Shown here: positions 29,001 through 37,490 of the stretch, one piece after another
Layout of the letters: every line of letters starts with the position of its first letter
Numbering within the stretch: the stretch's first letter is position 1
Assembly (NCBI GenBank): GCA_028283765.1
Contig: JAPWJY010000008.1
Coordinates: 1,927,001-1,991,000 of the forward strand
Length of the DNA: 64,000 bases
From: Parvibaculaceae bacterium
GTDB lineage: Bacteria; Pseudomonadota; Alphaproteobacteria; Parvibaculales; Parvibaculaceae
Reading direction: 5' to 3'
Program-made: the position numbers and the translations under genes
The notes under the pieces: model-generated
Databases searched by the model: none
What the model was told of the DNA's origin: nothing
The model's input: only the letters and a program-made list of their open reading frames with translations

Positions 29001-29497
29001 CGCGCCAGCGCCTCGATCAGCGAAGACACGAAATGGCTCTCGGCGGCCTTGCCCTCCCCCGCCTCCTCCTTGCTGCGATCCATCAGGCTGAGGCCGAAAG
29101 AAAGGCCTCCTGGCAGGCGCGTCAACGTGAGGCTCGGCCCGACCAGTTCGATATCGGCGGGCGCGATCCGGCCTTTCAGCAGCGCGGGGATCGACAGTTG
29201 AAGGGCGAGCTGCGGCACGGTCGCGATGGCCTTGCCGCCCGCATCGGTGAAAACGGCGTTATCGAGGCGAATCACGAGCTGGCGGTCCGGCGAGGACCAG
29301 TCGAGCACCGTCTTGCTGATCGACAGATGGCCGCCCGGCAAGGCACCATTCACCATATCCTCGACCGTGCGGTTGAGGAGGGAGACTTCCATCGGCCCAC
29401 GTGAAAGCTGCCAGGCCATAACCGCGCCCAGGAGAACGACGGCGCCTACGGCTATTGCCATCACTTCAAGCAGGATGCGACTGGTTCGCCGGATCAA
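26054..29497 (-). CDS. Large AsmA-like / YhdP-family envelope protein
   Basis: The 1147-residue protein has one N-terminal membrane anchor (about residues 8-28), then a very long periplasmic part of repeating beta strands. It begins with a DUF3971-like region (VLDWSSPDRQLVIRLDNAVF and WQLSRGPMEVSLL). It ends with an AsmA-like C-terminal segment containing GSFTGIRDTLAGDGVFFEEL and GTITPAYFLNSFIGRIPLIG, typical of YhdP. The family forms bridge-like grooves that move phospholipids between inner and outer membranes. The C-terminus ends in a proline-rich tail. It is convergent with the HlyD gene and divergent from bcp. Confidence 0.8.
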   Translation of the reverse strand: MIRRTSRILLEVMAIAVGAVVLLGAVMAWQLSRGPMEVSLLNRTVEDMVNGALPGGHLSISKTVLDWSSPDRQLVIRLDNAVFTDAGGKAIATVPQLALQLSIPALLKGRIAPADIELVGPSLTLTRLPGGLSFGLSLMDRSKEEAGEGKAAESHFVSSLIEALAREPDTSSSLGYLSRVAIRGATLRFNDAVNGVTLEAKSAVLVAYRSDRGVAALYESDIVTDEGVSHLVLTGRMRQGAPGLNMQARFWNVVPAALARLSPAFSDYGSIDAPVDGTANLAVSRKGAVEGATLALDVRSGSIIAPLLQAAPIAVDKAHLELQLDALKHVLTIRSARFQAQGNKAALAGDISYVSGKGLNIDQASFDLNATGITLLLPGVLAEQTILDNVAFKGAVDFRTSEAEVGLLHVSRGDMDINLAGSGRFRGGGRFAKLTGSIDRISIRELLALWPLDVGKDPRTWVAESMTSGFIPTSRLSVDLTPEMIARAEAGKPLPNEAVRLTFNVEDATIIYVKEQPPITGASGHALLQADRFEGWVNRGVVTVPSGGVITAGNGYFRTDDFALKDAPGVINTDIAGATPDILELLDMKPFGYISSFGLKPRVVGGQAAGHLMLSIPLSKHVRLDQVKISAQVKASGLTLPDVSPDINITGGALDLDVTQDELKAKGEVSLNEVPLTLDWHQLFKARNGITSTYRISGTVKSAARKALGLDTGDALTGPVTIDATLSGNGDAIDTAHVSADLTEAQISVPPIGWRKKPGEKAHVTTDILFPGEKSDGPFRITNLMLDGDGVAAQGFVNLSKTGALLQADLRGVKLGPRNDFDLTVDTTPEGVTAIHLDGRSFDAEPLLTRLGKNSNEDKHDQTSTPVDINARLDEVYGVDEAILTDVRIAMSLRDDKVHLLDLTGADQRGGHFMAVLSQQEDDTRKLEARADDAGALARAMGLYDNIRGGELEASGTIDDRMQGSPMSGLVTVKNFRIVKAPVLANILTLGSFTGIRDTLAGDGVFFEELTLPYRMTDMRYYLDSGRAVGPAMGISVSGSVERQGSVMDLEGTITPAYFLNSFIGRIPLIGPWIVGREGEGLFAFTYAVRGPVSDPGVSVNPLSAFAPGFLRRIFEYSTSLANKSPDPDLPPVAGNAMLPPPRQPDE

Positions 29498-29667
29498 TCG
29501 ACCAAAGTTCCTTTACTCGCCCCTACTGCAACATGCCTTTGTCCTGCCGGATAGATGACTGGATTTTCCCGGTTTAACATGACTATCTGATCATGTCTCA
29601 TTTCGATCCCGATACAGGAGCCCCTTTCGGGCGCAGTCCTCCCGTCAGGTCCATCAGGAGTAGTTTT

Positions 29668-30138
29668 ATGACCAGCTCGATCAACATCGGCGACAAGGCC
29701 CCTGCTTTCGATCTGCCGGCCGACGGCGGCGGGCGCGTGAAGCTCTCGTCTCTCAAGGGCAAGCCGGTGGTGCTCTATTTCTATCCCCGCGACGACACGC
29801 CGGGCTGCACCACGGAAGCCATCGACTTTTCCGCGCTGATCGGCGATTTCGGCAAGGCCGGGGCCGCCGTCATCGGCGTTTCCAAAGACAGTGCCGCCAA
29901 GCACGACAAATTCAAGGAAAAGCACGACCTGAAGGTCATTCTGGGCGCCGATGAGGACGGCAAAACCATCGAGGCCTATGGTGCCTGGGTCGAAAAAAGC
30001 ATGTATGGCAAAAAATACATGGGCATCGACCGCTCGACCATCCTGATCGACGCGAAAGGCGCCGTCCGCCAGATCTGGCGCAAGGTCAAGGTCAAGGGCC
30101 ATGCCGCCGAGGTGCTGGCCGCCGTCGAAGCCCTGTAA
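29668..30138 (+). CDS. bcp: Peroxiredoxin of the BCP/PrxQ family, one-Cys form
   Basis: The ATG at 29668 is chosen because AGGAG lies seven bases upstream; a longer frame from 29593 has no site. The protein has 156 residues, the usual length. BCP enzymes reduce hydrogen and organic peroxides with thioredoxin. The peroxidatic Cys47 lies in DDTPGCTTEA. The resolving Cys found five residues later in E. coli-type BCP is replaced by Ile52, so this must work as a one-Cys enzyme or use an outside thiol. The stop codon abuts the start of the ferritin-like gene, so the two are coupled. Confidence 0.9.
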   Translation: MTSSINIGDKAPAFDLPADGGGRVKLSSLKGKPVVLYFYPRDDTPGCTTEAIDFSALIGDFGKAGAAVIGVSKDSAAKHDKFKEKHDLKVILGADEDGKTIEAYGAWVEKSMYGKKYMGIDRSTILIDAKGAVRQIWRKVKVKGHAAEVLAAVEAL

Positions 30139-30963
30139 ATGCCCCGACCGCCCCTCGCCGCGGGCCTCCTTGAGGTTCTGTCCTGCACGGATGCGATGGA
30201 AAAGGCCCGTCTCGCCCGTGCCGTGGTGGCGAACTGGCGGGCAGGCGCTTATGAGGGGCGGCGAGGCACATGCGGCGGCGCATTGCCGGATTATCCCGGC
30301 CGCCCCGAAAAGCCTGAACTGCGCGCGCCCCGCGACATGCCCCGGCGCTCGGCGGGCGGCGAAAAGGGCCGCTTCGCCCTTCTCCATGCGCTCGCCCATA
30401 TCGAACTCAACGCCATCGACCTCGCGTTCGATCTCGTCGCCCGCTTCGGCCTTGCGAACCAGTCCGACGATTTCATCGATGACTGGCTTGGCGTCGGCGA
30501 CGACGAGGCCCGCCACTTCATGATGGTCGCAAGCCGCCTTGAGGAGCTGGGCGGCCATTATGGCGATCTCCCCGCCCACGCCGGACTTTGGGAAGCAGCA
30601 GAAAAAACAAAGGACGATCTGCTGGGGCGGCTCGCGGTCGTGCCCATGGTGCTTGAAGCGCGCGGCCTCGATGTCACGCCCGGCATGATCACCCGGCTTC
30701 GCCAGTCGGGCGATGAAGCCAGCGCCCGCATGATCGGGATCATCTATTGCGAGGAGCAGGATCATGTCCGCATGGGCGTGAAATGGTTCACCCATTTCGC
30801 AGCCATGAATGGCGGCGATCCTTCAGAGATTTTTCATTATATGGTGCGAACCTATTTCAGGGGCGCACTGAAGCCGCCGTTCAACCATGAAGCGCGGGAA
30901 AACTCAGGGCTTCTCCCGTCCTTTTACGAGCCTTTATCAATAAAAAACGATAACCGTTTATAG
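30139..30963 (+). CDS. DUF455 ferritin-like protein
   Basis: The 274-residue protein begins directly after the bcp stop (TAA then ATG). The central helical bundle carries the metal-ligand pattern of ferritin-like oxidases: HALAHIELNAIDLAFD (about residues 83-98), DDEARHFMM, VLEARGLDVTPGM and CEEQDHVRMG, each with the Glu and His residues expected for a di-iron site. DUF455 proteins are poorly characterised. The pairing with a peroxidase suggests a role in oxidative stress or in an iron-dependent oxidation. The AT-rich spacer after it (30964-31077) holds no gene. Confidence 0.82.
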   Translation: MPRPPLAAGLLEVLSCTDAMEKARLARAVVANWRAGAYEGRRGTCGGALPDYPGRPEKPELRAPRDMPRRSAGGEKGRFALLHALAHIELNAIDLAFDLVARFGLANQSDDFIDDWLGVGDDEARHFMMVASRLEELGGHYGDLPAHAGLWEAAEKTKDDLLGRLAVVPMVLEARGLDVTPGMITRLRQSGDEASARMIGIIYCEEQDHVRMGVKWFTHFAAMNGGDPSEIFHYMVRTYFRGALKPPFNHEARENSGLLPSFYEPLSIKNDNRL

Positions 30964-31077
30964 CTAATAGATAAAAATAGAAATAATATGAAATGCTATC
31001 TCTCCTTGGCATCCCTCTATTGTAATTGAACAATTTATCAGGATTGAATAACGGGGGATGCGCGTGAGGGGCAGTGC

Positions 31078-32409
31078 GTGAAACGGTCAGGGAAGAAGCT
31101 CGCAGCAGCCGCTGAAACGATGCGGCGCCGGATCGGTTCGCTGTTCGTGGAACGCCAGATCTATCTGCGCCAGCATGGCCAGGTCCATTTCCTTTCCCTG
31201 ACGCCCCGTCTCCAGATGACCGCCGCCGCCGTTCTCCTTGTTTCTGCCGGATGGCTTTTCTGGTCGACCTTCAACTTGCTGCTCGCCGACCGCGCGGTCG
31301 AGATACGCAATGAACGCATCAAATATCTGCAAGCCGTCCACGAGCAGCAGATCGCGGCCTTGCGCAAGCGCTATGAAACCCGCAAGAGCGCAGAAACGGA
31401 CGCAGCGGAGCAGTTGACCGATCAGCTCAAATCCCTCGAAACACAACAGGATGAACTGACCGGCCTGCTGAAAAACCGTCAACTCTCCGGAGAAGCCCTC
31501 GACGCGATGCGGCGCAGCGTGCAAGGAAAGCCTGCCTCCGCGGCGGAAGGGACCAATGCCCGCCACTCCCAATTGCTGGCGCCCCAGGCGCTTGTGCCCC
31601 GGGAAACCCGGATGGCAAGCCTCGATCCCAACAGCGGCCTGACGCTCGTTCCCCTTTCATCGAACAATATCGACGCCATGCCAGACATGCAGGCGTCCTC
31701 CGCCCTGCCGGCAAGCGAGCGGATCGATCGGATGAAGGCGCGCCAGAGCGCACTTGCTGCCGGGATCGGCGATGCCGCCCTTGGTGAAATCGATATCCTC
31801 AAGCGGGGCATCGCGCGGACAAGGGTGGTCAGCGCCGACATGCTGATGCGCCCGGCTGGCTACCAGTCATCGCGCGACAAGCCACAGGGCGGGCCTCTCC
31901 TGCCGTTCACCGCCAGCAATGATTTTTCCACCACATTCAGCTATGCGGAACATAATCTTTCCCTTCTCGCCCGGCTCGAAAACGCCGTGGCCCATATGCC
32001 GCTGGCAAGCCCTCTGCCCGATTACGAGATCACCAGCCCCTTCGGTGGCCGAACCGATCCCTTTACAGGGCGCCAGCTCTTTCATGCGGGTCTTGATCTT
32101 GCCGCCCGTTACGGCTCGGTCATCCATGCGCCGGCTCCCGGCATCGTGTCGTTCGCCGGATGGAAGCCGCAATATGGCCAGCTTATCGAGATCGATCATG
32201 GCGGCGGCTTTGTTACGCGTTATGCACACCTGAGCGAAATAGACGTGAAGGCCGGCCAGAAGGTTTCCTGGCAAACCCGCATCGGCCATCTGGGCAGCAC
32301 CGGGCGTTCAACCGGCCCGCATCTGCATTATGAAATCTGGTACAATGGCATTGTTCGTGACCCTGCCAAATTTTTGGAGGCCGGTGATTATGTTCTCTCG
32401 CAAAGATAA
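31078..32409 (+). CDS. Membrane-anchored M23 family metallopeptidase (LmdC-like)
   Basis: The start is GTG at 31078 after a GAGGGG tract. The 443-residue protein has a basic cytoplasmic N-terminus, one membrane helix (about residues 45-67), a periplasmic coiled coil (about residues 70-140) and a long linker. The C-terminal LytM/M23 domain has zinc ligands His336 and Asp340 (HAGLD) and the HLH motif at residues 415-417. These are intact, so it should cut peptidoglycan peptide cross-links. The next gene, a bactofilin, overlaps its 3' end. In alphaproteobacteria such an M23 peptidase and its bactofilin work together in local cell-wall shaping. Confidence 0.88.
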   Translation: MKRSGKKLAAAAETMRRRIGSLFVERQIYLRQHGQVHFLSLTPRLQMTAAAVLLVSAGWLFWSTFNLLLADRAVEIRNERIKYLQAVHEQQIAALRKRYETRKSAETDAAEQLTDQLKSLETQQDELTGLLKNRQLSGEALDAMRRSVQGKPASAAEGTNARHSQLLAPQALVPRETRMASLDPNSGLTLVPLSSNNIDAMPDMQASSALPASERIDRMKARQSALAAGIGDAALGEIDILKRGIARTRVVSADMLMRPAGYQSSRDKPQGGPLLPFTASNDFSTTFSYAEHNLSLLARLENAVAHMPLASPLPDYEITSPFGGRTDPFTGRQLFHAGLDLAARYGSVIHAPAPGIVSFAGWKPQYGQLIEIDHGGGFVTRYAHLSEIDVKAGQKVSWQTRIGHLGSTGRSTGPHLHYEIWYNGIVRDPAKFLEAGDYVLSQR

Positions 32410-32932
32410 AAAAGAGTCCGGGCCTGCATCGCCCGCCACCGCAAATGCCGGCGCCTCCGCGATCCGGCGCAGCGGACAAAAATCGCCCCCCTCCCTCATC
32501 GCCAGCGATGTCGTCGCGAGCGGCAATATCGTCAGTGAAGGCATGATCCAGATCGACGGGACGTTCGATGGGTCGGTGCGCGCCGCCGTCATTTCCATCG
32601 GCGAAGCTGCAACCGTGAAAGGCATGATGGTGGCCGATGAAATTTCGGTACGCGGACGCGTGACCGGCAACATTTTCGCACGGCGCGTCCAGCTTCACGC
32701 CCAGGCCGTATTCGAAGGCGGGCTCACCCATAGCGAGCTTGGCATCGAACTGGGCGCACGCTTCGAGGGGAGCATACACCACACGAGCGAACCGCAGGAA
32801 AAAGCGTCATGGGGCGAAGAGGCCCCGTCACCCGGCGAAATCGAGCCTGCCCTGGGCAAGCCCGTTCTTGTTCAGCCCCAGCTTGTGCCGCTCGATCTTG
32901 CAGAGAGAGATCAGGACGCCGCGGCGGAATAA
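32390..32932 (+). CDS. Bactofilin
   Basis: The ATG at 32390 follows GGAGG by nine bases and lies inside the last codons of the peptidase gene (20-base overlap). The 180-residue protein has a short disordered N-terminus, a central bactofilin beta-helix (about residues 35-130) recognisable by IASDVVASGNIVSEGMIQID and GEAATVKGMMVADEISVRG, and a Pro/Glu-rich disordered tail. Bactofilins polymerise without nucleotides into membrane-associated filaments. A MFSRK start is compatible with a membrane-targeting N-terminus. Confidence 0.92.
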   Translation: MFSRKDKKESGPASPATANAGASAIRRSGQKSPPSLIASDVVASGNIVSEGMIQIDGTFDGSVRAAVISIGEAATVKGMMVADEISVRGRVTGNIFARRVQLHAQAVFEGGLTHSELGIELGARFEGSIHHTSEPQEKASWGEEAPSPGEIEPALGKPVLVQPQLVPLDLAERDQDAAAE

Positions 32933-32962
32933 ACCTCCCGGCGGCAGGAAGGGCGCGGCCCG

Positions 32963-33460
32963 TCAGGCGGCCATGCCGCAGCATTTCTTGTATTTCTTGC
33001 CGCTGCCGCACAGGCATGGGTCGTTGCGGCCAACCTTCACGACCCGGCGGGGGCGCTGGCCGGTCACGCCGTCCACATACCACCACTGCCCGTCCTGCCG
33101 CACGAAGCGGCTCGTCTCATGGTGGGCGTGCGGCTTGCCCTCCACCTCATAATGGGCCACGAACTCGACATAGCCTTCATCCGGGGTGGCCGGATCGTTT
33201 TCCGTATTGCGAATCTCAAGGCCGGTCCACACCCCCGACTGCGCCCAGTTTCTGGCGCTCTCGGCGTCGAAATCGTCACGGGTGCCGGGCAGCAGCGTCT
33301 CTTCCAGATAGGCGACGTCCACCACGGCATAGGCCGAATAGCGCGACCGCATCAGCGCTTCAGGCGTGGCGGGCAGCTTTTCATGGGCGATATAGGGACC
33401 GCAGCATTCGGCAAAGCTTTTCCCGGAATTGCAGGGGCAGGCAGAGGCTTTATCGGTCAT
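32963..33460 (-). CDS. YchJ-family protein with N- and C-terminal SEC-C zinc motifs
   Basis: The 165-residue protein has a SEC-C motif at each end: [17 protein letters not shown] near the N-terminus and [19 protein letters not shown] at the C-terminus, which bind zinc. Between them lies an NTF2-like YchJ domain containing [18 protein letters not shown] and [14 protein letters not shown]. The biochemical role is unknown. The start is taken at [10 protein letters not shown]; an upstream in-frame ATG at 33523 lies within the last codons of prfB and is less likely. It lies directly downstream of prfB on the same strand. Confidence 0.83.
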   Translation of the reverse strand: MTDKASACPCNSGKSFAECCGPYIAHEKLPATPEALMRSRYSAYAVVDVAYLEETLLPGTRDDFDAESARNWAQSGVWTGLEIRNTENDPATPDEGYVEFVAHYEVEGKPHAHHETSRFVRQDGQWWYVDGVTGQRPRRVVKVGRNDPCLCGSGKKYKKCCGMAA

Positions 33461-33503
33461 GTCCGGTTCCATTCCAAAATCTGTCCCAAAATCAGTCCCG
33501 GCA

Positions 33504-34632
33504 TCACTCGATGTCTTCGACATCGACGCTACCGCCCTTCACCCGCGCGGCGAGCGAGGCTGCCATGAATTCATCGAGGTCGCCATCAAGGACAGCGGAG
33601 GGATTGCCGCTTTCAATGCCGGTGCGCAGGTCCTTCACCATCTGGTAGGGCTGGAGAACATAGGAGCGGATCTGGTGACCCCAGCCGATCTCCGTCTTGC
33701 TCGCCTCTTCCTTGTTGGCCACTTCCTCGCGCTTCTGCAACTCGGCCTCATAGAGGCGCGCGCGCAGCATGTTCCATGCGGTCGCCCGGTTCTTGTGCTG
33801 CGAGCGCTCGTTCTGGCACTGCACCACGATGCCCGTCGGTATATGGGTGATACGCACGGCGCTGTCCGTGGTGTTGACGTGCTGTCCTCCGGCGCCACTC
33901 GCCCGGTAGGTATCGATGCGGCAATCGCTTTCCTTCACATCGATCTCGATGGTGTCGTCGATGGAGGGATAGACCCAGACGCTGGCGAAGCTCGTATGGC
34001 GGCGCGCAGCGGAATCATAGGGCGAGATGCGCACCAGACGATGAACGCCCGATTCCGTCTTCAGCCAGCCATAGGCATTGTGCCCCTTGACCAGCACGGT
34101 GGCCGACTTGATGCCGGCCTCTTCGCCGTCATGGCGCTCGATCAGCTCGACCGAATAGCCCTTCGCTTCCGCCCAGCGCATATACATGCGCAACAGAATC
34201 TGCGTCCAGTCCTGGCTTTCCGTGCCGCCTGCGCCGGAATGGACTTCAACGAAGGCGTCGTTGGAATCGGCCTCGCCCGACAGGAGCGACTCGATCTCCG
34301 CCTGTGCGATTTCGACGCGGGCCTGTTTCAGCGCCGTTTCGGCCTCGGTGATGATGTCCTCATCGCCATCGGCCTCACCCATCTCGATCAGTTCGACATT
34401 GTCGCTCAACTGGCTTTCAAGGCGCCTGTAGCGCGAAATGGCCGTATCCAGTTGCTGGCGCTCGCGCATCAGCGCCTGCGCCTTTTCAGGTTCGTTCCAG
34501 AGGTCGGGATCTTCCGCCTTGGCGTTCAGTTCATCGAGGCGGCGAAGAGCGCGATCCCAGTCAAAGATGCCTCCTCAGCAGCGCGAGCGACTGCTTGATT
34601 TCGTCGATAACGACCTGTGTTTCGGCTTTCAT
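33504..34632 (-). CDS. prfB: Peptide chain release factor 2, with programmed +1 frameshift
   Basis: RF2 terminates translation at UGA and UAA. The ATG at 34632 opens a 23-codon frame ending in an in-frame TGA (34563-34561) preceded by AGGAGG CAT CTT, the same layout as the E. coli site (internal Shine-Dalgarno, CTT, TGA, then C). A +1 shift continues with [20 protein letters not shown] and gives 375 residues. The GGQ motif lies in [12 protein letters not shown]. The codon-reading tripeptide is SPY ([16 protein letters not shown]), where E. coli has SPF. A frame that begins at an internal ATG (34469) would miss the N-terminal domain. Confidence 0.95.
34561..34575 (-). promoter_or_regulatory. 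Programmed +1 frameshift site of prfB
   Basis: On the minus strand the site reads AGGAGG, CAT, CTT, TGA, C. The purine hexamer pairs with 16S rRNA three bases before the slippery CTT, and the poorly read UGA-C stop lets low RF2 levels favour the shift. This is the well-known autoregulation of RF2. Confidence 0.93.
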
Positions 34633-34758
34633 TTTCGTCTCTCGGTGCCCTGTCGGCGCGAACGTTCAGGCCACAGCCTGCAAAGCGAGCCGGACCATAT
34701 GGCGATCACGCGCGCCTGTAAACCCTGATGCCCGCTGTCCTTTCATGCGAAAGGACCC

Positions 34759-37260
34759 TCAGTAAAGACCACCCGTACCGGTGGAAATATCCCCGTCTCC
34801 GCCACCGTTCCCCGAATTTCCGCTGCCGTCGTCAGCGCCGCCGGGCTGGCCCGGCAGCCTGCGCGCCCAGGGGCTGTCGCCCCATTGCGGCCCGGTGCCC
34901 TGCTTGAAGGCTTCCAGAATAGTGCCCGGATCGCCCGCCTGCGCCAGCGCGCCGGTCTTCGCATTGATCTTCACCAGCTCGATCCCCGGCGGAATGCGGA
35001 AGGGGATCGCGGGCTTGTCACCGATCGCCGCGATCATGAAGTCGCGGAAGATCGGCGCCGCCAGATGGCCGCCCGTCTCGCCCTTGCCGAGCGACGTCGG
35101 GTTGTCGAAGCCGACGAACACGCCCGCCACGAGGTTGGGCGTGTAGCCGAGAAACCAGGCGTCCTTGTAATCGTTGGTCGTCCCGGTCTTGCCCGCGACC
35201 GGCACGCCGACGGCCTTGACCGCGGACGCCGTGCCGCGCTCGACCACGCCTTCAAGAATTGATGTCATCTGATAGGCCGTCTGCGGGCTGATCACCTGCT
35301 CGCCGGTATAGGGGATATTGGGCGGGGCCTGCCCGTTCCAGTCATCCCCGCAGCCCGGGCAATCGCGCGCATCATGCTTGTAGATCGTCTTGCCCCAGCG
35401 GTCCTGCACCCGGTCGATCAGTGAAGGCGTCAGCTTGCGCCCGCCGTTGTCGAGCATCGCATAGGCGTTGGTCATTTTCAGCACGGTGGTTTCCCCCGCG
35501 CCCAGCGCCATCGCCAGCACCGGCATCAGATGATCGTTGATGTCGAAGCGTTTGGCATAATCCACGATGATCGGCATGCCGATGGATTGGGCCAGCCGCA
35601 CGGTCATGACATTGCGCGACTGCTCCACGCCCAGCCGCAGGGTCGAGGGACCATAGAAGCGCTTGCTGTAGTTTTCCGGCGACCACGCGTCCTGTCCCGG
35701 ACCGCCGGTGAAGGTGATCGGCGCATCCAGAATGAGGCTCGCGGGCGTATAGCCCCGGTCGAGCGCCGCGGAATAAACGAAGGGCTTGAAGGAGGAGCCG
35801 GGCTGGCGCTGGGCCTGCACCGCGCGATTGAACTCGCTCTCCTGATAGCTGAAGCCGCCGACCATGGCGACCACGCGCCCGGTCTGGGGATCGATCGAGA
35901 CGATGGCGCCGTTCACGGCGGGCAACTGGCGCAGCGCATAATGATCCGGCGCCTCTCCCGCCGGGGTCGCAGCCTGCGCATAGACCGGCGCGACATAGAT
36001 CACGTCGCCGACGGCGAGAATCTGGTCGGCGGCCTTGACCGCCGGGCCCATGCCGCCATTGGGGAGAGTGCGCCGCGCCCATTTGAGTTCCGAAACCGGT
36101 ATCTCGGCCATCGCGCCCGTCGTGGTATAGGTTCCGTCCGGCTGTACCTGCGGCCGCAGCCCCACCATGGCGCGCTCTGGTGTCACATCGAGCACCACCG
36201 CCAGCGTCCAGGGCGCGAGATCGGGGGCGAGCGGCATGTCGGCGAGCGCCTTGCGCCAGTCCGTGCCCGCGGGCAGCTGGGCCACCGCGCCCCGGAAGCC
36301 GCGCTTGAAGTCGTACTCCACAAGGCCCCGGCGCAGCGCCTTGCGGGCTTCCGCCTGCAGGCGCGTGTCGAGCGTCGTTCGCACGCTCAGGCCTCCTTCG
36401 TAAAGAACCTTGTCTCCATAGCGGTCAGAAAGCTCGCGCCGGACTTCCTCTACGAAATATTCCGCATCCACCGATTTGACATTGTTCTGGGGCGCAATGA
36501 CGGCAAGATTTTCGGCCGTCGCCGCCGCCGCTTCCTCGCTGCTGATATAGCCATCGCTCTGCATACGGCTGATTACCCAGTTGCGCCGGGCCGTCGCGCG
36601 ATCCTTGAAGCGGAACGGGTTGTAATTGTTCGGCGCCTTGGGCAGAGAGGCCAGATAGGCGCATTCCGCCACCGTCAGCTGGTCGAGCGGCTTGCCGAAA
36701 TAATTCTCGGACGCCGCCGCCACGCCATAAGCGCCCTGCCCCAGATAAATCTCGTTGAGATAAAGCTCCAGGATCTTGCGCTTGGAATAGGCGCGCTCGA
36801 TTTTCAGCGCCAGCAGCGCTTCCTTGAGCTTGCGCTCGAAGGTGCGGCTGTTCGTCAGCAGAAAGTTCTTGGCGACCTGCTGGGTGATCGTCGAGGCGCC
36901 CGCAAGGCGATGACCGGACAACAGATTTTCGACATTGTCGAACATTGCCCGCATGATGCCCATGACATCGATGCCGCTGTGGGAATAGAAATTCTTGTCC
37001 TCTGCCGACAGGAACGCGTTGATCACCCGCTGGGGAATGGCGTTGGCGGGCACGTAAAGCCGGCGCTCGCTCGCATATTCCGCCAGCAACTCGCCATCGG
37101 CGGCATAGACGCGGGTCATCACCGGCGGCTGGTAGTTCGCCAGATGCGAATAGTCCGGCAGATCCCGGTTCAGATGCCACACGAAGGCCGCCACCACGGC
37201 CGCGCCGCAGATCAGTGCCAGCAGAAGCACGCTGAACAGATAGGAAAATATCCTCAACAT
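34759..37260 (-). CDS. mrcA: Penicillin-binding protein 1A (glycosyltransferase/transpeptidase)
   Basis: The 833-residue bifunctional peptidoglycan synthase has an N-terminal membrane anchor (residues about 7-29). The GT51 domain has catalytic Glu87 in SAEDKNFYSHSGID, GASTITQQVAKNF and the segment LELYLNEIYLGQGAYGVAAA. The transpeptidase domain carries Ser489-x-x-Lys492 (GSSFKP), SRN in LGVEQSRNVMTVRL and Lys691-Thr-Gly (KTGTT). An OB-like insert lies between the two domains. The tail is Gly/Asp-rich and disordered. It lies downstream of an amidase gene and upstream of prfB, a common alphaproteobacterial order. Confidence 0.95.
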   Translation of the reverse strand: MLRIFSYLFSVLLLALICGAAVVAAFVWHLNRDLPDYSHLANYQPPVMTRVYAADGELLAEYASERRLYVPANAIPQRVINAFLSAEDKNFYSHSGIDVMGIMRAMFDNVENLLSGHRLAGASTITQQVAKNFLLTNSRTFERKLKEALLALKIERAYSKRKILELYLNEIYLGQGAYGVAAASENYFGKPLDQLTVAECAYLASLPKAPNNYNPFRFKDRATARRNWVISRMQSDGYISSEEAAAATAENLAVIAPQNNVKSVDAEYFVEEVRRELSDRYGDKVLYEGGLSVRTTLDTRLQAEARKALRRGLVEYDFKRGFRGAVAQLPAGTDWRKALADMPLAPDLAPWTLAVVLDVTPERAMVGLRPQVQPDGTYTTTGAMAEIPVSELKWARRTLPNGGMGPAVKAADQILAVGDVIYVAPVYAQAATPAGEAPDHYALRQLPAVNGAIVSIDPQTGRVVAMVGGFSYQESEFNRAVQAQRQPGSSFKPFVYSAALDRGYTPASLILDAPITFTGGPGQDAWSPENYSKRFYGPSTLRLGVEQSRNVMTVRLAQSIGMPIIVDYAKRFDINDHLMPVLAMALGAGETTVLKMTNAYAMLDNGGRKLTPSLIDRVQDRWGKTIYKHDARDCPGCGDDWNGQAPPNIPYTGEQVISPQTAYQMTSILEGVVERGTASAVKAVGVPVAGKTGTTNDYKDAWFLGYTPNLVAGVFVGFDNPTSLGKGETGGHLAAPIFRDFMIAAIGDKPAIPFRIPPGIELVKINAKTGALAQAGDPGTILEAFKQGTGPQWGDSPWARRLPGQPGGADDGSGNSGNGGGDGDISTGTGGLY

Positions 37261-37490
37261 CGGGCCGCTTGTCCCTTGCGCCGGGTGTCTGTCACAGAAG
37301 TTTGGGCGGTATGTAGCATTCTCCCGCGCCCGCCATGAAGGTTCTTTTCAAATCCTTCCGATTATTCACCCGTTCATGATGCAGCATGGACGCAGGGACG
37401 GGGATAAGTTGCCAGAAAATTAATCAAAGGCGCTCTAAAAACCCGGCTTTGACTCCGGAGCAAGCCCACTCAATCCCTGAAACGATTATT

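Noticed and set aside
34561-34563. In-frame TGA in prfB as sign of a pseudogene
   Set aside because: The context is exactly the programmed +1 frameshift site, and the frame after the shift is intact to the normal end.
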